From Pseudocitrobacter cyperus (GTDB taxonomy: Bacteria > Pseudomonadota > Gammaproteobacteria > Enterobacterales > Enterobacteriaceae), in NCBI RefSeq assembly GCF_039889165.1, contig NZ_JAYMYY010000010.1, forward strand, positions 1-64,000: a stretch of 64,000 nucleotides of DNA, given 5' to 3'. Below are positions 57,933 through 64,000 of the stretch, piece after piece. How positions within the stretch are numbered: position 1 is the first letter of the stretch; each line of letters starts with the position of its first letter. A program made the position numbers and the translations under genes. The notes beneath the pieces are model-generated. The model did not search any database, was not told the origin of the DNA, and was given only the letters and a program-made list of their open reading frames with translations.

Positions 57933-58080
57933 GGCGCGCATTATTGCACACACTTTGACACAAAGACATCTACTTTATTAAGGATTGGGAATTTTCTGCT
58001 CAAACTGTCAGCAGGTAGATTTACATCATCGTATTCAGGGTATTGAAGGAAAACGAGGGAAGTACAGACACGCAGAAAAC
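57933..58080 (-). promoter_or_regulatory. glmZ promoter region
   Basis: On the minus strand AATAAT (57945-57940) is a well-placed -10 for a start at 57932, with a weak -35. Overlapping it, TGTCA-N8-TGCA (57960-57945) resembles a sigma-54 promoter with one mismatch in the GG. The rest of this 148-base gap shows no gene. Confidence 0.55.
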
Positions 58081-58104
58081 AAAAAACCCCGCCGAAGCGG
58101 GGTT
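58080..58104 (-). terminator. Terminator of the tRNA operon
   Basis: Stem AACCCCGC with GCGGGGTT (58085-58092 and 58097-58104), CGAA/TTCG loop, running into six T on the minus strand just after proM. Confidence 0.9.
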
Positions 58105-58110
58105 CAAAAT

Positions 58111-58187
58111 TGGTCGGCGAGAGAGGATTCGAACCTCCGACCCACTGGTCCCAAACCAGTTGCGCTACCAAGCTGCGCTACTCGCCG
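58111..58187 (-). tRNA. proM: tRNA-Pro (anticodon TGG)
   Basis: 77 nt with encoded CCA, full cloverleaf: acceptor CGGCGAG/CTCGCCG, D-loop with TAGCGCAGCTTGGTAGCGC, anticodon loop TTTGGGA, T-loop GGTTCGAATCC. Last gene of the argX-hisR-leuT-proM operon. Confidence 0.97.
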
Positions 58188-58228
58188 AAATACTGCTTTT
58201 TGAATTTTTAGTTCAATCTTTAAAGTCG

Positions 58229-58315
58229 TGGTGCGAGGGGGGGGACTTGAACCCCCACGTCCGTAAGAACACTAACACCTGAAGCTAGCGCGTCTACCAA
58301 TTCCGCCACCTTCGC
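58229..58315 (-). tRNA. leuT: tRNA-Leu (anticodon CAG)
   Basis: 87 nt class II tRNA with a long variable arm (TGTTCTTACGGACG) and encoded CCA. Anticodon loop CTTCAGG; reads CUG, the major Leu codon. Confidence 0.97.
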
Positions 58316-58336
58316 ATTGTCACAACTTTTAAATAA

Positions 58337-58412
58337 TGGGGTGGCTAATGGGATTCGAACCCACGACAACTGGAATCACAATCCAGGGCTCTACCAACTG
58401 AGCTATAGCCAC
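58337..58412 (-). tRNA. hisR: tRNA-His (anticodon GTG)
   Basis: 76 nt with encoded CCA, anticodon loop TTGTGAT, acceptor arm starting GTGGCTA. The only His tRNA in E. coli is hisR at this position. Confidence 0.97.
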
Positions 58413-58469
58413 CACTACAAAACTTTTTACGCGGTTATCAAAACCACCGCAGCTCCAGCACCGGGTAAA

Positions 58470-58546
<77 letters not shown>

Positions 58547-58567
58547 TTAGCGCCGTTGCGGGGTCGG

Positions 58568-58596
58568 ATATTACGGACTTCCCACCCCGCTGTCTA
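58568..58596 (-). promoter_or_regulatory. Promoter of the argX-hisR-leuT-proM operon
   Basis: TAGACA (58596-58591), 17 bases, TAATAT (58573-58568) on the minus strand, followed by a GC-rich discriminator (CCGACCCCGC). This is typical of growth-rate- and ppGpp-controlled stable-RNA promoters. Confidence 0.82.
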
Positions 58597-58648
58597 GTGC
58601 CTTTTTAAAGAAAATTACCGTTTGCTCATGGTTTGTGCGTTTTGTCGC

Positions 58649-60034
58649 TTATTTCTCCACTTTCTGGATATCAACACCGCGATTCAGGCCAAAAACTTTA
58701 TAAACCAGCGTGACACCCAGTAAAAAGAGAATGCCGACAAACAGTGACATGCGCGTATCTTCGTTGATTCCCATACCAATCAGCACACAAACCAGGAACG
58801 CCATCGTTAAATAATTCGCCCATGGGAAGAGCAGAGAGCGGAACGGATGGCTGGCAATCGCCTCTTTATGCGCGCGACGGAAGCGAATCTGGCTAATCAG
58901 AATGACGAACCACGGCACCATCCCCGGCAGGACGCTGGCGCTATAGACATACACGAACACGCGCTGTGGATTAGGGATGATGTAGTTGAGGCAGGAGCCA
59001 ATCAACAGAATCACAATCGAGAGCGCCACACCCGCCGCCGGAACCCCGCTGCGCGACACCTTCGCCATCGCTGCCGGAAGCTGACGGTTCTTTGCTAATG
59101 CATAAAGCATACGCCCACAGCTATACATTCCGCTGTTGCAGCCGGAAAGCGCCGCTGTCAGCACCACAAAGTTGATGATCCCCGCGGCTGCGGTGATCCC
59201 TATTTTGGCGAAGGTCAGAACGAATGGGCTACCGTTGGTGCCGATTTCGTTCCACGGGAAGATAGTCACGATGACAAAAATCGCGCCGACATAGAAAATC
59301 AGGATACGCCACAACACTTTACCCACCGCGCTGCGCAGCGTCACCTGCGGGTTTTTCGCTTCGCCTGCGGTCATGCCGATTAGCTCAACGCCCTGGTAAG
59401 AGGCGACAACAATACAGAGCGCGGTCAGAAAACCTTTCCAGCCGCCCGCAAAGAAGCCACCGTGCGCCGTCAGGTTTTCGAAACCGATGGAGTGGCCACC
59501 GTTGCCGAAACCAAAGAAGATTACGCCAAGGCCAATCACAATCATCACAATGATGGTGGTGACTTTAATCATCGCGAACCAGAACTCGATTTCACCATAC
59601 AGACGTACTGCCGCCAGATTCGCAATCGCCACCAGACCGACGGCAATCAGCGCGGGTATCCACTGCGCTATCTCCGGGAACCAGAACTGCACGTAGACGC
59701 CAATGGCGGTGATTTCCGAGATCCCCACGGCCATCCACATAAACCAGTAGGACCAGGCCGTGAGATAGCCAAAGAAGGGACTCATATAGCGGTGCGCGTA
59801 AACGGCGAACGAGCCGGTTACAGGTTCGATGAACAGCATCTCACCCATTGAACGCATGATGAAAAAGACGAATACCCCGGCCAGAATATAGGCCAGCAGC
59901 ACCGACGGCCCCGCCCACTTCAGCGTGCTCGCCGCCCCCATAAACAGGCCGACACCAATGGTGCCGCCAAGGGCGATTAATTCGATGTGACGGGCTTCCA
60001 GACCGCGCTGGAGCTCCGGTTGTTTCTCTGCCAT
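58649..60034 (-). CDS. yifK: Amino-acid permease YifK (ThrP)
   Basis: APC-superfamily, AAT-family H+-coupled permease of 461 residues, as in E. coli, where it transports threonine and serine. Twelve membrane helices. The family's unwound helix 1 is ALGGTIGVGLFMGAAS, and helix 3/8 segments are YWFMWMAVGISE and ALSGCNSGMYSCGRMLYALA. An AGAGGA ribosome site precedes the ATG. It stands alone between the tRNAs and wecG. Confidence 0.94.
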   Translation of the reverse strand: MAEKQPELQRGLEARHIELIALGGTIGVGLFMGAASTLKWAGPSVLLAYILAGVFVFFIMRSMGEMLFIEPVTGSFAVYAHRYMSPFFGYLTAWSYWFMWMAVGISEITAIGVYVQFWFPEIAQWIPALIAVGLVAIANLAAVRLYGEIEFWFAMIKVTTIIVMIVIGLGVIFFGFGNGGHSIGFENLTAHGGFFAGGWKGFLTALCIVVASYQGVELIGMTAGEAKNPQVTLRSAVGKVLWRILIFYVGAIFVIVTIFPWNEIGTNGSPFVLTFAKIGITAAAGIINFVVLTAALSGCNSGMYSCGRMLYALAKNRQLPAAMAKVSRSGVPAAGVALSIVILLIGSCLNYIIPNPQRVFVYVYSASVLPGMVPWFVILISQIRFRRAHKEAIASHPFRSLLFPWANYLTMAFLVCVLIGMGINEDTRMSLFVGILFLLGVTLVYKVFGLNRGVDIQKVEK

Positions 60035-60245
60035 AAATCCTCTTGTGTTTGCATGGTTCCGGCCATTGCCGGTTATTTTTATGTGTAAAACGACTGACGC
60101 TTACAGGTAGGGGGATATCAAAAAACCGACGGATTTTCCATCAAGGGGGGGAATGGTTTAACAATTTTTGATAAATGGCAAATAAAGTATTAGATATGTG
60201 AATGAAATGCACAAATATTGCGCATTCATTCACATTCAGGCAGGG
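60035..60245. promoter_or_regulatory. yifK/wecG intergenic region
   Basis: This 211-base AT-rich stretch is the yifK leader and promoter region. A small CCGG-CCATTG-CCGG hairpin lies at about 60060-60073, close to the ribosome site. Nothing else is recognised. Confidence 0.4.
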
Positions 60246-60986
60246 TTATAGCTGATTCGTGTAATGCCAGCGCAAATAGCGCAGCAGGCGAAGCTGGCGG
60301 GTAATACGGCTCGGCTGGGACAGCAAGCGATAGAGCCACTCCAGTCCCAGTTTCTGCCAGAACTTCGGCGCACGTTTTACATGACCGGTGAAAACATCGT
60401 AGGTACCGCCTACCCCCATATAGAGCGCATCCGGATAGATTTCGCGGCTGTCGCGCATCAGGATCTCCTGCTTCGGCGAGCCCATCGCGACGGTGACGAT
60501 TTTCGCCCCACTCTCGCGAATACGCTCGAACAGCGCCTGGCGCTGTTCCGGCTGAAAATAGCCGTCCTGCGTACCAACCAGATTCACATTCCACTGTTGA
60601 CGCAGCTTCGCTTCCGTCTGCGCCAGCACGTCTGGTTTGCCGCCTACCAGGAAGACCGGCGTGCCTTCTCTGCCCGCACGTTCCATGAGGGCTTCCCAGA
60701 GATCGGCTCCGGCAACACGTGAAACGTCAGCCTGCGGGTACTTCTTGCGTACCGAACGTACCACGCTGATACCATCGGCATATTTGAACTCCGCCGCGTC
60801 GATAAGCGTGCGAACTTCAGCGTTATCCTCGGCGGTCAGCATTTTCTCGGCGTTAATCGCCACCAGCGTACCGCTCTTTAGCTGCCCATCGGCATACAGA
60901 AAATCCAGCGCGTGTTGCATGTTGCGCCAGCCGATAAGCTTCAGACCACGCAGCTCGTAGATTGGCGCGGTATGTGAATCAGTCAT
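60246..60986 (-). CDS. wecG: UDP-ManNAcA transferase WecG (RffM)
   Basis: WecG/TagA/CpsF glycosyltransferase that adds N-acetylmannosaminuronic acid to lipid I to make lipid II of enterobacterial common antigen. The start at 60986 has an AAGGA ribosome site and gives 246 residues, as in E. coli. Family motifs are EKMLTAEDN, FKYADGISVV, VAGADLWEALM, GSQ-like TVAMGSPKQE and GVGGTYDVFTG. It is last gene of the wec cluster in this strand. Confidence 0.96.
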   Translation of the reverse strand: MTDSHTAPIYELRGLKLIGWRNMQHALDFLYADGQLKSGTLVAINAEKMLTAEDNAEVRTLIDAAEFKYADGISVVRSVRKKYPQADVSRVAGADLWEALMERAGREGTPVFLVGGKPDVLAQTEAKLRQQWNVNLVGTQDGYFQPEQRQALFERIRESGAKIVTVAMGSPKQEILMRDSREIYPDALYMGVGGTYDVFTGHVKRAPKFWQKLGLEWLYRLLSQPSRITRQLRLLRYLRWHYTNQL

Positions 60987-60997
60987 GAGTATCCTTT

Positions 60998-62338
60998 TCA
61001 AACATGCTTAAGCTGCTTAAAACGCTGGTGAATCAGCCCCGCGCTTTCAAACAGCCAGTACAACAGTTTTGCCACCAGTAAACAGAGGCCAAAAACAACC
61101 AGGAAGAAAACCACGCGCGAAACGAATGAATCCAGCCCTTCCCTTGCCAGCACGATCATATTGAAGATAGCGCCAAAACAGAAACTGTGCAGGATCGCCG
61201 CCTTATAGCGGTTAGTCTCTTCATTGCCGAGCATGTAGAGCCAGTCAAACCATTTGATAATCAGCCCAACCACTACTGCGCCAAGGGGAATAAACCACAC
61301 GCCGCCCATTACCACCAGCGAACCAATCAGCGTTGGAGAGATCGCCAGCCCGGAGTGGTTATTCAGTACTTCCCAGGTGAAGTAGTTAGCGGTATTAAGC
61401 ACAATGCCTGGGCGGTCAGGCCAGAGCCAGGTCGGAATAAAGACGTAGAAATCGCGGGCAATCGGCGCCAGCCCCTGAAAATCGATTTTGTCGTAATTCT
61501 GCAACAGCAGTGCCAGGTTTTCCCACGGCGAGAAGGTGTCACGCGTTAGATAAAGGAAGGTATAAAACGCTTCATCGCCGCTCACGCTCATGCCATAGCG
61601 CTTCAGTGCCAGCCAGAACATACCGACAATCCCCATTACGCCCGCCGCGACCAGCATCCACAAAGAGATCCAGCCGCGAATAATGCCGATAAACAGGAAG
61701 ATGGCGAAGGCGATGATAATATTCGCACGCGTACCGCCGACAATGGCGTAAGTCAGTAAGCCAAAGGCCACGGTGCTGAGCAGAAAGAAGATCCACGCTT
61801 TCCAGCCTGGGCGCAGGAAGTAGACCACCAGCATCGCCGGAATAAAGAAGTAAAAGAAGCGTTTAAGCGCCACGCCGGAGACTTCACTGGAGAAAATCTG
61901 GCTGTAGGAGTGCAGCTTAAACAGCAGAAAGCCGTTGTGCATAAAGAAGATGCCAACCGTCAGCAACGCCAGCCCCATCAGCAGCATCCACGCAAGGTGA
62001 GTTTCGACCCGGTTCATGGTGAATAGCGGCCTGCGGGGAGTGGTGGCAGAGGCCGGACGTAGACGCGTTTTATAGCTAACGTAGTACACGGCGTAAAAAC
62101 AAACCGAGGCCAGTAGCGTTTGCAGCAGAACATCCGGCGGCGCGACACCCACGTCGAAGCGGAACACCAGCGTACAGGTGAGCGGGAAGCCGAAGAAAAA
62201 AGTCAGCAAGAACAGCAGTGAAAAGAATACGTTGAAATTAAATCGCACCCGGCGAAATTCAAACCAGGTGAGGGTGCCAATAAACAGGGACGATAGTAAC
62301 CAGACGACAAACAGCCCGCTAAATTGCATTTCCGTCAT
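60998..62338 (-). CDS. wzyE: Enterobacterial common antigen polymerase WzyE
   Basis: Inner-membrane polymerase that joins trisaccharide repeats of the common antigen on undecaprenyl diphosphate. It has 446 residues (E. coli 450) and about 11 membrane helices. The WzyE-specific region around SGVALKRFFYFFIPAML and TRDTFSPWENLALLLQNYDKIDFQGLAPI is conserved. It overlaps wecF by 4 bases and precedes wecG by 11 bases. Confidence 0.95.
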   Translation of the reverse strand: MTEMQFSGLFVVWLLSSLFIGTLTWFEFRRVRFNFNVFFSLLFLLTFFFGFPLTCTLVFRFDVGVAPPDVLLQTLLASVCFYAVYYVSYKTRLRPASATTPRRPLFTMNRVETHLAWMLLMGLALLTVGIFFMHNGFLLFKLHSYSQIFSSEVSGVALKRFFYFFIPAMLVVYFLRPGWKAWIFFLLSTVAFGLLTYAIVGGTRANIIIAFAIFLFIGIIRGWISLWMLVAAGVMGIVGMFWLALKRYGMSVSGDEAFYTFLYLTRDTFSPWENLALLLQNYDKIDFQGLAPIARDFYVFIPTWLWPDRPGIVLNTANYFTWEVLNNHSGLAISPTLIGSLVVMGGVWFIPLGAVVVGLIIKWFDWLYMLGNEETNRYKAAILHSFCFGAIFNMIVLAREGLDSFVSRVVFFLVVFGLCLLVAKLLYWLFESAGLIHQRFKQLKHV

Positions 62339-63414
62339 GTCGGCTCTCCCGCGGCTAAGCGCAGAGCGCGGTGCCAGGGCTCAAGGTAGTTCGGGCTGAA
62401 GAAGACAATCGCATTTTTATCCACCAGCGCCAGTTGGCGTTGTGCTTCGCGTACCACGCTCTCATCCAATACATCTTCGGTAAACAGCACCGGGATGTGC
62501 TGCTCAGCCATGTCCTGCCAGAACGGATTCTGACGGTTAAGCACACAGGGCACTCCCGCCTGAATCAACAAACAAAGGGTGCCGATCCCCTGCTGACGGG
62601 CAAATATAAAGTAGCCCAGGTCACAGCGGCGTAATAGCGTCATATAGTCGTCAAATTCCATCTTTTCGCTGAGGATTTGCAGATTTTTGTCGCTAAACAG
62701 CGCCAGCCCCGCTTCGCGCACGTCGTTGATATAGGCGTCGTTACTGGCGGGATAACCCATTGGCACAATCACGTTAACCGTATCGCCAAACTGTTGATGA
62801 ACCGCTTTCAGCGCCGCAATGTGTTCATTGCTGCGATCGCCCGAGTTACCGACCAGAATAGTGAGTTTGCCGCTATGGGGGGCTTGCGGCGCTAACGTAT
62901 TAAGCGCGGGATCCATTCGCGTCGGGAAGTAGAGCAGTTCGCCTGACACACGCGGATGCAAACGGGCGAAATAGCTAAGGTCGCCGCGGGTTGCGAACAC
63001 CCGCCCCACTCGACCCTGAGCCATGCGCCGGAGCGGGTAGAACAGGCGGAATTTCACGCCTCGGGAAACCTCATAAAGATCGGCCCCCCAGATGTGCCAG
63101 TTAAACTGCTCGGGTTTTATCCCACCGCTCAACAAAGCCAGCCACAGGCCAGTATTGAACTGGCCGTGGAAAAAGAAACGCTGTTCCCGAGACGTTTTCG
63201 CCCGCGCTACCACCGCTTTCGCAAGCGTCGCTTTATCGGGATAACGCTCAATGGTAAGCGCAGGGAATGCCGCCGCCAGGTCTTCGTCGCGACTCACCAC
63301 CATAAACCGACGGGCATGCTCGCTTGTGCCTGCCAGCTCTTCAGCGAAGAACCGCAGCACGGTCTGGTTGTGGTGAGGGATATCCGATCCCAGTACGTGT
63401 ATCAGTGCTGTCAT
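62335..63414 (-). CDS. wecF: TDP-Fuc4NAc:lipid II transferase WecF (RffT)
   Basis: Family GT56 glycosyltransferase that adds 4-acetamido-4,6-dideoxygalactose to lipid II, completing the common-antigen repeat. It has 359 residues as in E. coli. Recognisable segments are MTALIHVLGSDIPHHNQTVLRFF, FFFHGQFNTGLWLALLSG, NWHIWGADLYE and LVGNSGDRSNEHI. It overlaps wzxE and wzyE by 4 bases each. Confidence 0.95.
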   Translation of the reverse strand: MTALIHVLGSDIPHHNQTVLRFFAEELAGTSEHARRFMVVSRDEDLAAAFPALTIERYPDKATLAKAVVARAKTSREQRFFFHGQFNTGLWLALLSGGIKPEQFNWHIWGADLYEVSRGVKFRLFYPLRRMAQGRVGRVFATRGDLSYFARLHPRVSGELLYFPTRMDPALNTLAPQAPHSGKLTILVGNSGDRSNEHIAALKAVHQQFGDTVNVIVPMGYPASNDAYINDVREAGLALFSDKNLQILSEKMEFDDYMTLLRRCDLGYFIFARQQGIGTLCLLIQAGVPCVLNRQNPFWQDMAEQHIPVLFTEDVLDESVVREAQRQLALVDKNAIVFFSPNYLEPWHRALRLAAGEPT

Positions 63415-64000
63415 AGCCGTTTACGCCAGATTAAAAACGCGCCGCAACAAAGGGCGAAATAAACAATATAAGTCGCCATATAGGCTTGTGCCGCTCCCAG
63501 CGCGCCATGTGCCGGGATCAGCCAGTGAGAAAACGCGGTGAGCAACGTAAACTGGCTGATTTCCGCAAGGATATACAGGCGCAGCGACGCTTTGGCAATC
63601 ACCAGATAGCCGAAAACGTATGCGCCAACTTTCAGTACATCCCCCACCAGTTGCCACGCGAACAGGTCGCGCATGGCCGCAAACTTCGCCGAAAAGAGCA
63701 GCCAGATGGCGAAATCACGCAACAACCAAACGCTCAAGCTCGCCGCCGCAACCGCGGGCAACACGAATTTCAGAGAACGGATGATTTCGCGGGTGATCTC
63801 CGATTTTCCCGTCAGACGAGATAATGTTGGCAACAAATAGACGCTAAACGAGGCGGTAATAAATTGCAGGTAGGCGTCGGAGATACTGCTGACACCCTGC
63901 CAGATCCCCACTTCATCCCAGCTATAGTGCGCCGCCATCAGGTTTCGCATCATCACGTAGGCCACGGGCAGCGTCACCGACGTGATAAGCGCCATCAGGG
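63411..64000 (-). CDS. wzxE: Lipid III flippase WzxE (C-terminal part)
   Basis: MATE/PST-type flippase that moves the completed common-antigen repeat across the inner membrane. Only the C-terminal roughly 195 codons are in the window; the frame is open through 64000, so the gene continues beyond it. The segment TLPVAYVMMRNLMAAHYSWDEVGIWQG and several membrane helices match the family. The full E. coli protein has 416 residues. Confidence 0.92.
   Translation of the reverse strand, partial: LMALITSVTLPVAYVMMRNLMAAHYSWDEVGIWQGVSSISDAYLQFITASFSVYLLPTLSRLTGKSEITREIIRSLKFVLPAVAAASLSVWLLRDFAIWLLFSAKFAAMRDLFAWQLVGDVLKVGAYVFGYLVIAKASLRLYILAEISQFTLLTAFSHWLIPAHGALGAAQAYMATYIVYFALCCGAFLIWRKRL

Overview
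The window is chromosomal DNA from a member of the Enterobacteriaceae. The backbone follows the Escherichia coli/Salmonella order from hemG through trkH-yigZ-pepQ, fadBA, fre-ubiD, rfaH, tatDCBA, ubiBJE, rmuC, udp, ysgA, metE/metR, yigM-yigL-pldB, rhtB/rhtC, recQ-pldA, yigI-rarD, corA, uvrD, yigB-xerC-yigA-dapF-lptM, cyaY, cyaA, hemCDXY, glmZ, a four-tRNA operon (Arg-His-Leu-Pro), yifK and wecG-wzyE-wecF-wzxE. Protein lengths and start contexts mostly match the E. coli orthologues. GC content looks like the mid-50s percent. An Enterobacter-, Citrobacter- or Kosakonia-type genus is plausible, but the sequence alone does not settle it. No integrase, insertion sequence or CRISPR array is visible.

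Layout: 78-7612 holds haem/K+/peptidase genes and the fadBA beta-oxidation operon with its FadR operator. 7718-9541 is an accessory periplasmic arylsulfate sulfotransferase placed between fadA and fre. 9791-19715 covers flavin reductase, ubiquinone synthesis, RfaH, the Tat translocase and rmuC. 19929-25319 is an accessory catabolic operon between rmuC and udp: an IclR regulator, a DgoK-type kinase, a DgoA-type aldolase and a TctCBA tripartite tricarboxylate-type transporter. 25361-39248 returns to the backbone (nucleoside, methionine, biotin, lysophospholipid, amino-acid export and RecQ genes), with a 49-codon Rpn-nuclease remnant behind rhtB. 39287-46216 has corA, with a newly read 26-codon leader peptide overlapping an 11-bp hairpin, and the uvrD/xerC/dapF cluster.

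The most unusual stretch is lptM-cyaA (46217-50699). cyaY is bracketed on one side by two paralogous exported DKNYY-repeat proteins, which sit between 50-bp direct repeats, and on the other by two paralogous 116-residue membrane proteins. Each of the latter is preceded by the same roughly 26-bp element containing an 11-bp-spaced direct repeat. These look like two separate accessory insertions or duplications at one spot.

The right end (53607-64000) carries hemCDXY, the sRNA GlmZ, the argX-hisR-leuT-proM tRNA operon, the yifK permease and part of the enterobacterial common antigen cluster; wzxE runs off the window. Best candidates for undescribed biology are the repeat-flanked DKNYY pair, the duplicated membrane-protein/operator units, the dehydratase-less TTT-DgoKA operon, the stand-alone AssT with two upstream palindromes, and the orphan Rpn C-terminal ORF.
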